Shown: positions 45,465 to 54,974 of the stretch, piece by piece
How the letters are laid out: every line of letters begins with the position of its first letter
How positions within the stretch are numbered: position 1 is the stretch's first letter
NCBI GenBank assembly: GCA_030694975.1
Contig: JAUYTU010000014.1
Location: forward strand, 1 to 62,244
DNA from: Erysipelotrichaceae bacterium
GTDB lineage: Bacteria > Bacillota_I > Bacilli_A > Erysipelotrichales > Erysipelotrichaceae
DNA length: 62,244 nt
Direction: 5' to 3'
The notes under the pieces: model-generated
Told to the model about the DNA's origin: nothing
What the model saw: only the letters and a program-made list of their open reading frames with translations
Databases searched by the model: none
Position numbers and translations under genes: made by a program

Positions 45465-45825
45465 AATCTTCCGATCGCACGGAGCGATCATTCTGACCAT
45501 CATCCTGTTTGGTGCCATCAATCAATTGTTTCTTAGATACAACCTACCTGGCTCATTCGGGATATTTCTCGACTATTATTTCAACGATGTTCTTGCATCC
45601 ATCCTCATTTTAACTTGGACGGATGCTTTACTTTCACTTAGGGATCAAAGACTCGACAATTATGTTCACATTTTCCTACTCACTCTGGCCATCGCCTTGT
45701 TTTGGGAATATATCACCCCGCTTTATCATACAGGCAGTACAACGGATCTTTGGGATGTTGTCGCTTACCTGATTGGCGGAATCATATTTAGCTTATTTGT
45801 CCTTTATCGCAAACAAAAACCCTGA
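45454..45825 (+). CDS. Small integral membrane protein of unknown function
   Basis: A 123-residue protein with four membrane helices. The C-terminal pattern ALFWEYITPLYHTG followed by DLWDVVAYLIGG recalls the WE...D..D...N..G signature of VanZ-like and related small membrane proteins, but I cannot assign a family. The proposed start is GTG, overlapping the upstream gene by 11 bases and lacking a clear ribosome site, so translation probably depends on coupling. Confidence 0.7.
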   Translation: MFYKIFRSHGAIILTIILFGAINQLFLRYNLPGSFGIFLDYYFNDVLASILILTWTDALLSLRDQRLDNYVHIFLLTLAIALFWEYITPLYHTGSTTDLWDVVAYLIGGIIFSLFVLYRKQKP

Positions 45826-45839
45826 GAAATCAGGGTTTT
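45816..45839. terminator. Bidirectional terminator between the membrane protein gene and groEL
   Basis: Ten-base perfect arms (45816-45825, 45830-45839) with GAAA loop, ending in T runs on both strands. Confidence 0.85.
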
Positions 45840-45843
45840 GTGT

Positions 45844-47752
<1,909 letters not shown>

Positions 47753-47774
47753 ATGTCCCATCCTTTCAATCTTT

Positions 47775-47801
47775 TTAGCACTCACAATCATTAAGTGCTA
47801 A
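47775..47801 (-). promoter_or_regulatory. CIRCE operator upstream of groES
   Basis: TTAGCACTC, nine bases, AAGTGCTAA: one mismatch to consensus, located between the promoter and groES. Confidence 0.95.
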
Positions 47802-47811
47802 TTCATTATTA

Positions 47812-47839
47812 ATTATACTTGTCCGGTGCTTGTTGTCAA
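47812..47839 (-). promoter_or_regulatory. groES-groEL promoter
   Basis: TTGACA (47834-47839), 16-base spacer, TATAAT (47812-47817), both perfect. Confidence 0.93.
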
Positions 47840-47849
47840 GTTTGGTGGA

Positions 47850-47869
47850 CAAAAAAAGCCCGAAGGCTT
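47850..47869 (-). terminator. Terminator of the transaldolase-like gene
   Basis: Arms AAGCC (47856-47860) and GGCTT (47865-47869), CGAA loop, then seven T on the minus strand. Confidence 0.8.
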
Positions 47870-48515
47870 AAAGATGTTTGTGATTGAAGGCCTTTTGCCA
47901 GTCCGAGGTAAATTTATCCACGGCCCGATGGGTATCCTGATTGTCGATCCACTTGGCGAATAAGTCCGGCGAAACAGTAACTGCATCCACACCGGCTGCC
48001 AGTAACGTGCTCACCTGATAGAGATTTTTGAAACTGGCGGCGATGATTTTGGTCGATGAACCCTGATTTTGTAAGGCATGATGCATATCAATGACCGTTT
48101 GCACGCCATCCACATCATTTTCGCAAATCCGATTAACATACGGAGCCAGATAAGTCGCGCCGCACTGCGCCGCAAATAAGGCTTGAGCAACCGTATGAAT
48201 GGCTGTTGCCAAGGTCGTAACTTTCTTTTTACTCAATAGATGCACCACCTGATATCCGACGGGTGTCACCGGAACTTTAACGATAACGTTGGGACGCAAG
48301 GAAAGAATCTTTTGCGCATCCGCTAACATATCTTCCACGGTTTCGCCGATGACCTGAATACAAACTTTTAATCGCTCATCCAATGCACACAATTCTTCGA
48401 TCGTTGCCTGATCTATAATAACAATGGAAGGATTACACGTAATCCCGCTTAACGGATAAATCTCACACATTTGTTTGATAAGTTTTATATTTGCCGTATC
48501 TAAATATAGTTCCAT
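47868..48515 (-). CDS. Transaldolase / fructose-6-phosphate aldolase family protein
   Basis: A 215-residue class I aldolase of the short TalC/FSA type. Motifs: LYLDTANI (Asp), GITCNPSI and VIVKVPVTP, which holds the Schiff-base Lys. Short members either transfer dihydroxyacetone units (transaldolase) or cleave fructose 6-phosphate; sequence alone does not decide. The start at 48515 follows CGGAGGATGTGTT. A TATAAT box lies near 48535. Confidence 0.9.
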   Translation of the reverse strand: MELYLDTANIKLIKQMCEIYPLSGITCNPSIVIIDQATIEELCALDERLKVCIQVIGETVEDMLADAQKILSLRPNVIVKVPVTPVGYQVVHLLSKKKVTTLATAIHTVAQALFAAQCGATYLAPYVNRICENDVDGVQTVIDMHHALQNQGSSTKIIAASFKNLYQVSTLLAAGVDAVTVSPDLFAKWIDNQDTHRAVDKFTSDWQKAFNHKHL

Positions 48516-48576
48516 AACACATCCTCCGATTCTATTATATGCCTGCCCTATGGATATTGGCGACCAATTTTTGCAC

Positions 48577-48603
48577 AAAAAAGAGCAATTGTCTGGATTG
48601 CTC
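48577..48603 (-). terminator. Terminator of cysK-cysE
   Basis: Arms GAGCAAT (48583-48589) and ATTGCTC (48597-48603), then TTTTTTG on the minus strand. Confidence 0.85.
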
Positions 48604-49105
48604 ATTTCTTTATTAAAGGTTTCGCCGGATTACCGACAACGGTCAGTCCATCCGCAACATCTTTGACTACCACAGAACCAGCGCCGATGTTAACATCCGA
48701 ACCAATGATCAGCGGTCCGATGACAATCGCTCCGGCACCCACGACAACTCTGTCTTTCAACGTCGGATGACGTTTACCGTTGCTGCCATTTTTTCCCCCG
48801 AGGGTAACATCGTGATAAATCGTACAGTCATCACCGATCATCGTTGTTTCACCAATGACAACACCGATCCCATGATCAATGAACAGTCGTTTACCAATTG
48901 TAGCTCCCGGATGAATTTCGATGCCGGTAATGAAACGTGCCCATTGAGACACCATGCGAGCCAACACAAAACGCTTTAAAAGGTAGAGTTTATTGCTGAT
49001 GCGATAATAAAACAGAGCATGCAATCCCGGGTACAGCAAAATGACTTCCAATAAGTTCTTGGCCGCCGGATCACGCTTTAAAATCGATTTTGCTGTATCA
49101 AACAT
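48602..49105 (-). CDS. cysE: Serine O-acetyltransferase
   Basis: Acetylates serine with acetyl-CoA, the first step of cysteine synthesis. The 167-residue EpsC-type protein has a short helical N-terminal part and a left-handed hexapeptide-repeat helix ([16 protein letters not shown]...[13 protein letters not shown]). The catalytic His is in [11 protein letters not shown]. It begins one base after cysK, at an ATG preceded by GAAGGAGAGTAAA. Confidence 0.94.
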   Translation of the reverse strand: MFDTAKSILKRDPAAKNLLEVILLYPGLHALFYYRISNKLYLLKRFVLARMVSQWARFITGIEIHPGATIGKRLFIDHGIGVVIGETTMIGDDCTIYHDVTLGGKNGSNGKRHPTLKDRVVVGAGAIVIGPLIIGSDVNIGAGSVVVKDVADGLTVVGNPAKPLIKK

Positions 49106-49106
49106 T

Positions 49107-50030
49107 TTACTCTCCTTCAAATACACCGCTAGATAAATAGCGCTCACCGGTATCCGGTAACAGGGTCAAAACCGTTTTGCCTTGATTTTCAGGCAGACGA
49201 GCCTGGTCCAACGCAACCGCAAAAACACCACCGGATGATATACCTGCCAGAATGCCGGTTTTCTTTGCCAGCAAGCGGGTAGCCTCAAAGGCCACATCAT
49301 CGTACACCGTGATGATTTGATCATAAGCGGATGTATCCAGAGTGTTCGGTACAAAACCTGCGCCGATACCATATATTTTATGAGGTCCCGGTTGACCTCC
49401 GGACAATACTGGCGACTTGGTCGGCTCAACCGCAATAACCTTAAGATTCGGATTTATTTCTTTAAGTACAGAAGAGACTCCGCTTATAGTACCACCGGTA
49501 CCTACTCCGGAAATGAAGATATCTACGTTTCCCTGCGTGTCAGTCAGAATTTCTTGAGCCGTGGTTAAGCGATGGACTTCCGGATTCGCCATATTGTCAA
49601 ATTGCATCGGTATAAAGACGTTGGTATATTGCTTTGCCAATTCATTGGCACGGGCAATGGACCCCTTCATTCCCATCGGACCGGGAGTCAGTTCCAATTG
49701 AGCGCCATAGGCTTTAATCAGCATCCTTCGCTCAACGGTCATCGTTTCCGGCATGATGATCGTTAGTTTCAGTTTCAAGGCTGCGCATACCATAGCTAAA
49801 CCGACACCGGTATTGCCGCTGCTCGGTTCAATGATTTGCGTGTCTGAATCAACCAGACCCTCTTGCATTGCCTTATTGATCATCGCAAAAGCGATACGGT
49901 CTTTTACACTGCCACCCGGATTAAAACTTTCGACTTTCACTAACAGTCGGGCCGTTAACCCCTCAAAATATGAAGAAACATCGACGATTGGTGTTTTTCC
50001 AATCAAATCGGTTATTGAATTTACAATCAT
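49107..50030 (-). CDS. cysK: Cysteine synthase (O-acetylserine sulfhydrylase)
   Basis: Makes cysteine from O-acetylserine and sulfide. The 307-residue PLP enzyme shows [11 protein letters not shown] with the PLP lysine, SSGNTG (substrate loop), GTGGTISG (phosphate cup) and SSGG near the C-terminus. AGAGGTGAACGC precedes the ATG. It is followed directly by cysE. The upstream region has a short inverted repeat TGCTAT-N6-ATAGCA (50044-50061), a possible operator. No T-box is seen. Confidence 0.96.
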   Translation of the reverse strand: MIVNSITDLIGKTPIVDVSSYFEGLTARLLVKVESFNPGGSVKDRIAFAMINKAMQEGLVDSDTQIIEPSSGNTGVGLAMVCAALKLKLTIIMPETMTVERRMLIKAYGAQLELTPGPMGMKGSIARANELAKQYTNVFIPMQFDNMANPEVHRLTTAQEILTDTQGNVDIFISGVGTGGTISGVSSVLKEINPNLKVIAVEPTKSPVLSGGQPGPHKIYGIGAGFVPNTLDTSAYDQIITVYDDVAFEATRLLAKKTGILAGISSGGVFAVALDQARLPENQGKTVLTLLPDTGERYLSSGVFEGE

Positions 50031-50105
50031 GCGTTCACCTCTTTGCTATGATAGAATAGCAGAATTTGGCTTTTTTTACTACTAAAGCTATCTTTTGAAA
50101 CAAAG

Positions 50106-50124
50106 AAAAAACCGCAAGCGGTTT
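50106..50124 (-). terminator. Terminator of the small RNA
   Basis: AAACCG, CTTG, CGGTTT then a T-run (TTTTTTCTTT) on the minus strand. Confidence 0.85.
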
Positions 50125-50277
50125 CATCTTTTTATAAGGAAGAGATGACTCGAAATCTAATCATTTCGCAAAATATCAGAATCAAATCAAATCCAAAATA
50201 CTATCTAGATACTAATCTTTGAAGAAACACATCCGAATACTATTTCAAAACCAATCAAAGCGCCGAATCATCTCTTC
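50106..50277 (-). ncRNA. Candidate structured small RNA, 6S-like
   Basis: A 172-nt unit with no coding frame. It starts at the predicted transcription start downstream of an extended -10 and ends in a terminator. The 5' end (50277-50264) pairs with bases 50139-50152 in a 14-bp closing stem (GAAGAGATGA with TCATCTCTTC, extended by UUCG/CGAG with one G-U pair). Inside it, two roughly 17-nt unpaired strands face each other, then an AU-rich rod-like upper stem leads to an apical hairpin near 50205. Closing stem, large central bubble and long terminal stem is the plan of 6S RNA, which binds RNA polymerase. It is a little short for 6S RNA. A different small RNA cannot be ruled out. Confidence 0.5.
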
Positions 50278-50283
50278 ATAAGT

Positions 50284-50292
50284 ATTATATCA
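50284..50292 (-). promoter_or_regulatory. Extended -10 promoter of the small RNA
   Basis: TGATATAAT on the minus strand (-10 at 50284-50289, TG at 50291-50292), seven bases before the first paired base of the closing stem. The -35 is poor. Confidence 0.55.
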
Positions 50293-50300
50293 TATTTTAT

Positions 50301-51029
50301 TTATATTGAAAGTATTTTGCTGATGAAACGTTGAAGACGTTCCGTCTTGGGCGATTTCAGTATCTCCTCGGTTTTACCGAATTCACCGATTCCAAACTCA
50401 TCCATATACATAACCGTATCGCAGGCATTGGAAGCAAAGCCCAAGTGATGGGTCACAATGACCAACTCAACACCGCTTTCTACCAATTGTTTCAACATTT
50501 CTAAAACATCAAAGGCCAGCTCCGGATCTAAAGCACTCGTCGGCTCATCCAACAATAACAGTTTCGGTTCGATGGCAATAGCTCGAATGATGGCAATGCG
50601 CTGTTGCTGACCACCGGAAAGTTGTATCGGAAATTTGTGAGAGGAGTCTTCCAAGCCGAACTTTTTCATGAGGTTCATGGCTTTTTCTTCCGCTTCTTGC
50701 TTATTCATCCCAAAGGTGTGGATTAATGGCAAGGTAATATTCTTTAGTGCGGACAGATGTGGGAACAGCCCATGGCTCTGAAAGACAAAGCCAATCATTT
50801 TGCGATATTCATTTAACTGTGACTCATTATTTTCTACCCATAAGTCATTTAAAGCAAACTTCCCTTCATCCGCAGGTAATAAACCGCCCAACACACGAAG
50901 TAAAGTTGATTTACCACCGCCACTGGGTCCAATGATGGCCAGAGCCTTGCATTCAATGGTTTCGCTCAACTGATCCAAAACAACTTGTGAACCGAAACGA
51001 ACCGTTAGATTACTGAATTCAAATTTCAT
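50301..51029 (-). CDS. Polar amino acid ABC transporter ATPase (GlnQ-like)
   Basis: A 242-residue ATPase with Walker A GPSGGGKST, signature LSGGQQQR and Walker [12 protein letters not shown]. It energises import by the permease encoded just upstream, whose gene it overlaps by 11 bases. The family imports glutamine, glutamate, cystine, arginine and similar amino acids. The gene ends directly at the promoter of the small RNA. Confidence 0.93.
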   Translation of the reverse strand: MKFEFSNLTVRFGSQVVLDQLSETIECKALAIIGPSGGGKSTLLRVLGGLLPADEGKFALNDLWVENNESQLNEYRKMIGFVFQSHGLFPHLSALKNITLPLIHTFGMNKQEAEEKAMNLMKKFGLEDSSHKFPIQLSGGQQQRIAIIRAIAIEPKLLLLDEPTSALDPELAFDVLEMLKQLVESGVELVIVTHHLGFASNACDTVMYMDEFGIGEFGKTEEILKSPKTERLQRFISKILSI

Positions 51030-51756
51030 AACGGTTGCTCCTTTCCAGTCCGCGCGAAAGCATCGACACCGGAAAAGTTAACATCAAATACAGTACGGCC
51101 AATACGATGTAACTGGTATAGTAGGTCGAATAATTGGTTGCTGTAATTTCTTTGGTGACTTGCATCAGTTCTATGATTGCAATGGTTGACAGTAACGATG
51201 AATCTTTGATAACCGATGCAAATTGCCCGGCAATGGCCGGTATGATCCGGATGATCAGTTGCGGCAATAGTATCAAGCGAAACATTTTTAAGCGCGATAA
51301 CCCAATCGATCGGGCAATCTCCAATTGTTTTGACTCAATTGAATTAACGCCGCCTCGAATGATTTCCGAAATGTATGCACCTTCAAAAACGGACAATATG
51401 ATCACACCGGCGATGAAGCGATTGGATAATCCCCAGGCTGTTCCGATGATGTAGTAGAAAAAGATGATTTGTACCAACAATGGGGTTCCGCGAATGATTT
51501 CAACATAAGAAGATGCCAAGTCGCGAATGATCATCCAGCGGCTTTTTCGTGCCAACACGACCAGAGTTCCTAAAAGCAGAGATAGAATCATCGCGAAAAA
51601 ACTGATTTGTACAGTTAAAACAAACCCCTGGTAGAAGCGGACGCGGTATGCCCACATTTGCGTAAAATCGAAATTAACGTCGGCTTTAATGGCGGAGATG
51701 ATCAAAAATGAGGAGATGATCAAAAACACGCCCAGCCAAGAAAATATGCGTTTCAT
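51019..51756 (-). CDS. Polar amino acid ABC transporter permease
   Basis: A 245-residue permease of the His/Glu/Gln/Arg family with five or six helices and the EAA-loop segment SIESKQLEIARSIGLSRLKMF. The ATG at 51756 lies directly after the stop of the binding-protein gene (TAA-A-ATG). There is no clear ribosome site, so translational coupling is likely. A TTG further upstream is the alternative start. Confidence 0.92.
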   Translation of the reverse strand: MKRIFSWLGVFLIISSFLIISAIKADVNFDFTQMWAYRVRFYQGFVLTVQISFFAMILSLLLGTLVVLARKSRWMIIRDLASSYVEIIRGTPLLVQIIFFYYIIGTAWGLSNRFIAGVIILSVFEGAYISEIIRGGVNSIESKQLEIARSIGLSRLKMFRLILLPQLIIRIIPAIAGQFASVIKDSSLLSTIAIIELMQVTKEITATNYSTYYTSYIVLAVLYLMLTFPVSMLSRGLERSNRYEI

Positions 51757-51757
51757 T

Positions 51758-52537
51758 TTAATCAAAGAAGAATGCAAAACCTAAGTCATCGAACAGTTCT
51801 TTTTCTTCTTTTAGATATTGTTCGACAATCGGTTCAAATCCCTTTTTTTCTTTGAATGTTTTCAAAAAAGCATTGAACTGTTCAACAAGCGGACTGCCTT
51901 TTTTAAATGCGGCACCCCAATATTCCGGTTGTTGATTTTCAATAAATACAGTCTTTGTTTTGTCCTGATACTGTTGAAAATTACGCACGATGGTCAATTG
52001 ATCGTAGATAAAAGCATCGGCACGACCATTGATGACTTCCGCGATCGCTGCACTTTCATCATCCAAGCGCAAAACCTTGGCGTTGGGATAGTTGTTGGTC
52101 ACGTAGAAATCACCGGTACTGCCGGTCTTGACCGCAATCGTGCGATCCGTATTGTTTAAATCTGCCGAAACAGTGACAGGACTGTCTTTATTAACTAAAA
52201 AGGCCAAATACGCTTTGGCGTAACCATCGGAAAAGTCGACACTTTCCTTGCGGACTTCTGTGATCGTCATGGATGAAATGACCAGGTCAACTTTATCCGT
52301 CTGTACGGCCGGTATCAGTCCGGTCCAATTGATGTTTTCGATAATGACTTCTTTGCCTAAGTATTCACCAAAAGCTTTTGCCAGTTCTACACTGACACCC
52401 ATCGGATTACCACTGTTGTCCTTGGTTTCAAATGGTGGGTACGCCAATTCCATTCCAACGACTAAAGCATCGGATGGACCACTCGAGCAGCCACTGATTA
52501 TCAGTAGTAATAGCATTAGTACTAAAAACTTTTTCAT
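51758..52537 (-). CDS. Amino acid ABC transporter binding lipoprotein
   Basis: A 259-residue family 3 solute-binding lipoprotein. The signal peptide ends with lipobox ISGC (Cys17). The mature part begins with VVGMELAYPPFE, typical of amino-acid binders. SSMTITEVRKE (the conserved Arg that grips the alpha-carboxylate), GSTGDFY and DAFIYDQ follow in the normal order. It heads a three-gene operon. The ligand is not predicted with certainty. Confidence 0.93.
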   Translation of the reverse strand: MKKFLVLMLLLLIISGCSSGPSDALVVGMELAYPPFETKDNSGNPMGVSVELAKAFGEYLGKEVIIENINWTGLIPAVQTDKVDLVISSMTITEVRKESVDFSDGYAKAYLAFLVNKDSPVTVSADLNNTDRTIAVKTGSTGDFYVTNNYPNAKVLRLDDESAAIAEVINGRADAFIYDQLTIVRNFQQYQDKTKTVFIENQQPEYWGAAFKKGSPLVEQFNAFLKTFKEKKGFEPIVEQYLKEEKELFDDLGFAFFFD

Positions 52538-52554
52538 GTGCTCACCTCAACAAA

Positions 52555-52583
52555 ACAATAACCATATTCTTGTGATTAGTCAA
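52555..52583 (-). promoter_or_regulatory. Promoter of the amino acid transporter operon
   Basis: TTGACT (52578-52583), 17-base spacer, TATTGT (52555-52560), directly after the fur terminator. Confidence 0.75.
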
Positions 52584-52589
52584 TCCAAA

Positions 52590-52611
52590 ATAAAAAAGCC
52601 GCTTCCGGCTT
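52590..52611 (-). terminator. Terminator of the Fur/PerR gene
   Basis: Arms AAGCCG (52596-52601) and CGGCTT (52606-52611), loop CTTC, then TTTTTTATTTT on the minus strand. Confidence 0.85.
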
Positions 52612-52996
52612 AATTTTTAGGGGTGCAGCGTGCACAGACACCTTTGAATGTTAAATCATGCGATATGATCGAAAATGACGTCTTCTCACGGATTTCTGTA
52701 TCCAGTTTTTCATGATATGGAACATCGACATCAAATAACTGATTGCACTTGATGCATTGAATATGATAATGCGGGTGGGTTGTCGGATCAAATACAGTAG
52801 CACCGGAACCATTGGCAACTTCACGCAACTCTTGAGTATCAACCATTTCGTGTAAAATACGATAAACTGTGGCTAGAGATATGCGTGGATTGACCTTGAT
52901 GACCCGATTATAAATTTCCTCAGCGCATGCATGCGTATTGAGGTCTCTTACGATCTTTCTGACAAGGCTTTTTTGTTTTGTATTTCTTTTTTCCAT
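52610..52996 (-). CDS. Fur/PerR family metalloregulator
   Basis: A 128-residue repressor with an N-terminal winged helix (RISLATVYRILHEM is the recognition helix region) and a C-terminal dimerisation domain with a four-Cys zinc site (CIKC and CARC) and a metal-sensing HPHYHIQ stretch. The short N-terminus and metal-site pattern suggest PerR (peroxide) more than Fur or Zur, but this is not decisive. The start at 52996 follows GAGGAGATAAC. The promoter spacer contains palindrome CGAATTCG, which could be part of an autoregulatory site. Confidence 0.9.
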   Translation of the reverse strand: MEKRNTKQKSLVRKIVRDLNTHACAEEIYNRVIKVNPRISLATVYRILHEMVDTQELREVANGSGATVFDPTTHPHYHIQCIKCNQLFDVDVPYHEKLDTEIREKTSFSIISHDLTFKGVCARCTPKN

Positions 52997-53022
52997 GTTA
53001 TCTCCTCTCACCATAGGAATAA

Positions 53023-53051
53023 ATTATATGCGAATTCGTGAAAATATGCAA
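53023..53051 (-). promoter_or_regulatory. Promoter of the Fur/PerR gene
   Basis: TTGCAT (53046-53051), 17-base spacer containing CGAATTCG, TATAAT (53023-53028). Confidence 0.8.
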
Positions 53052-53115
53052 TTATTTATCTTGTTAAAACAGTCATTTTTATTCGATTTTTATCGATATT
53101 TTAATATTTCTGGTC

Positions 53116-53132
53116 ATGTCATGATTTGACAT
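53116..53132. repeat. Inverted repeat between mrp and fur
   Basis: ATGTCA-TGATT-TGACAT, six-base perfect arms, with no T-run on either strand. Operator candidate or weak transcript end for mrp. Nothing else is seen in 53052-53189. Confidence 0.35.
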
Positions 53133-53189
53133 AATCGAACACTTAAAGCGTGACACAAATCCTGCCAGAATTGACGTTTCTTCGAATTT

Positions 53190-53996
53190 CTATTCCCCCA
53201 TCTGAAGCTGTTCAAATATCGAATCGACCGCCTTAGCTAATCCGGTATATTCCAAATGATCAAACTCACCTGAATCAGCTGCTTGAGTAATCTTGGCAAC
53301 AATCGGCAGTTTAGCCAATACCTTAATTCCATGTTTTAGGGCGAATTCTTCGATGCGTCCCTCACCAAAAGGATAAATTCGTTCATTGCAACACGGACAT
53401 TCCATGTAGCTCATATTTTCGATGATACCCAAAATCGGAACATTCATCTGATGGGCCATATCGATGGCTTTGGACACGATCATCGACACCAAATCTTGAG
53501 GTGTTGTAACCAAGACGATACCGTCGATCGGCAGTGACTGATAAATCGTCAGCGGTACATCCCCGGTGCCTGGTGGCATATCGATATACAATACATCCAA
53601 ATCTCCCCACAGCACTTTTGAATAGAAATCTTTAACTGCTCCATTGATCAGCAGTCCTCGCCACATTACGGCTTTGTCTTCTTCATCCAATAACATATTG
53701 GAGGTAATAATCTTAATCTCACGGCTGGTTAGTGCCGGATAGATCAATCCGTCTTCGGTACCGTACGCCCGATCGGTTATGCCAAACATTTTACCAATCG
53801 AAGGTCCGGTGATGTCCGCATCTAAAATCCCGGTGAAATAGCCTTTTTCACTCGTATTGACGGCGAGCAAGCCTGTAACGGAAGACTTTCCTACCCCGCC
53901 TTTACCACTGACCACCGCAACAACGTTTCGTACATTGCTTTGCTTATTCATTTTCACTTTGAACGGATCAAAGCGTGGATCTTTTTCTTTACTCAT
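53190..53996 (-). CDS. Mrp/NBP35-family iron-sulfur carrier ATPase
   Basis: A 268-residue P-loop protein that delivers iron-sulfur clusters to apoproteins. The deviant Walker A VVSGKGGVGKSS is near residue 30, switch motifs DADITGPSIG and DMPPGTGD follow, and the cluster-binding CxxC is in ECPCCNE. It lacks the N-terminal DUF59 domain of longer Mrp proteins. The start at 53996 follows AAAGAGAGAAAACC. Two related palindromes lie upstream. Confidence 0.92.
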   Translation of the reverse strand: MSKEKDPRFDPFKVKMNKQSNVRNVVAVVSGKGGVGKSSVTGLLAVNTSEKGYFTGILDADITGPSIGKMFGITDRAYGTEDGLIYPALTSREIKIITSNMLLDEEDKAVMWRGLLINGAVKDFYSKVLWGDLDVLYIDMPPGTGDVPLTIYQSLPIDGIVLVTTPQDLVSMIVSKAIDMAHQMNVPILGIIENMSYMECPCCNERIYPFGEGRIEEFALKHGIKVLAKLPIVAKITQAADSGEFDHLEYTGLAKAVDSIFEQLQMGE

Positions 53997-54059
53997 TGGT
54001 TTTCTCTCTTTCTTACATGATTGACTCAACACTTTTCACAGTGCTCGCTAAAAGCGACG

Positions 54060-54132
54060 TTGTGACCGTCACAAACGACAATAACCGGACGATTGCGCAC
54101 GTATACCATTTTTGCCTTTGTGCTCGTCACAA
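54060..54132. repeat. Two near-identical 15-bp palindromes upstream of mrp
   Basis: TTGTGACCGTCACAA (54060-54074, perfect palindrome around the central C) and TTGTGCTCGTCACAA (54118-54132) differ at two positions and lie 58 bases apart in the mrp-pstB intergenic region. An additional inverted repeat CTCAC-GGCGCT-GTGAG begins at 54139. Paired operators for an unknown regulator are likely. No coding frame is seen in 53997-54183. Confidence 0.5.
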
Positions 54133-54183
54133 CCTAGCTCACGGCGCTGTGAGTGAAGTGTACATAAGTACAGTTACTATCAT

Positions 54184-54210
54184 AAAAAAGACTTGACCAT
54201 AAGTCAAGTC
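54184..54210 (-). terminator. Terminator of the pst operon
   Basis: Arms GACTTGAC (54190-54197) and GTCAAGTC (54203-54210), loop CATAA, then six T on the minus strand. Confidence 0.88.
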
Positions 54211-54216
54211 AAGCAA

Positions 54217-54972
54217 TTATCCGAAACGACCGGTGATGTAGTCTTCTGTGCGCTTATCTCTAGGATTAGCGAATATCTCCGATGTCTGACCAAATTCAAT
54301 GATTTCTCCCAATAAGAAGAATGCGGTATTGTCCGATATGCGTGCAGCCTGTTGCATGGAGTGAGTGACGATAACTATGGTGTAATCCTTTTTCAATTCT
54401 TCAATCAATTCTTCAATCCGTTGTGTTGCCATCGGATCAAGAGCCGAGGTGGGTTCATCCATCAACAACACTTCCGGTTCCATGGCGAGTGCACGGGCAA
54501 TACAAAGACGTTGCTGTTGTCCACCGCTTAAACGGGTAGCTGATTCGGTCATACGATCTTTAACTTCGTTGTACAAGGCTGCTTGCTTGAGGGCTTTTTC
54601 CACGATACCTTTTAACGTCGCCTTGTCTTTGATTCCTTGCTGACGCGGACCGTAGGCAACATTATCAAATATACTCATTGGAAAGGGATTGGGTTTTTGA
54701 AAGACCATACCCACTTTTTTTCTTAATTCAATAACATCAACTCCGACACCTTGGACCGGTTCTCCGTTAAAACGAATGATTCCATCCACTTTAACATTGT
54801 CGATCAAATCGTTCATACGATTTAGACAACGTAAGAACGTACTTTTTCCGCAGCCGGAGGGACCGATTAATGCTGTGACTTTATTTCGATAAATTGGCAA
54901 GTTTACATTTGACAAGGCATTAAAATCGCCATAGTTCAAACTCAATTCTTGCGTTTCAATTACTTTTTCCAT
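54217..54972 (-). CDS. pstB: Phosphate ABC transporter ATPase PstB
   Basis: A 251-residue ATPase of the high-affinity phosphate importer. Walker [10 protein letters not shown], signature LSGGQQQR, Walker [12 protein letters not shown] and the PstB-specific [15 protein letters not shown] are present. It is the last gene of pstSCAB, two bases after pstA. No phoU follows, which is unusual for a complete pst operon. Confidence 0.97.
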   Translation of the reverse strand: MEKVIETQELSLNYGDFNALSNVNLPIYRNKVTALIGPSGCGKSTFLRCLNRMNDLIDNVKVDGIIRFNGEPVQGVGVDVIELRKKVGMVFQKPNPFPMSIFDNVAYGPRQQGIKDKATLKGIVEKALKQAALYNEVKDRMTESATRLSGGQQQRLCIARALAMEPEVLLMDEPTSALDPMATQRIEELIEELKKDYTIVIVTHSMQQAARISDNTAFFLLGEIIEFGQTSEIFANPRDKRTEDYITGRFG

Positions 54973-54974
54973 AA

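Noticed and set aside
50031-50105. Cysteine T-box before cysK
   Set aside because: No AGGGTGGNACCGCG-type sequence and no room for stem I.
50106-50290. Miniature inverted-repeat transposable element instead of a small RNA
   Set aside because: The 14-bp inverted ends could suggest this, but there is no target duplication, the ends align with a promoter start and a terminator, and no second copy occurs in the window.
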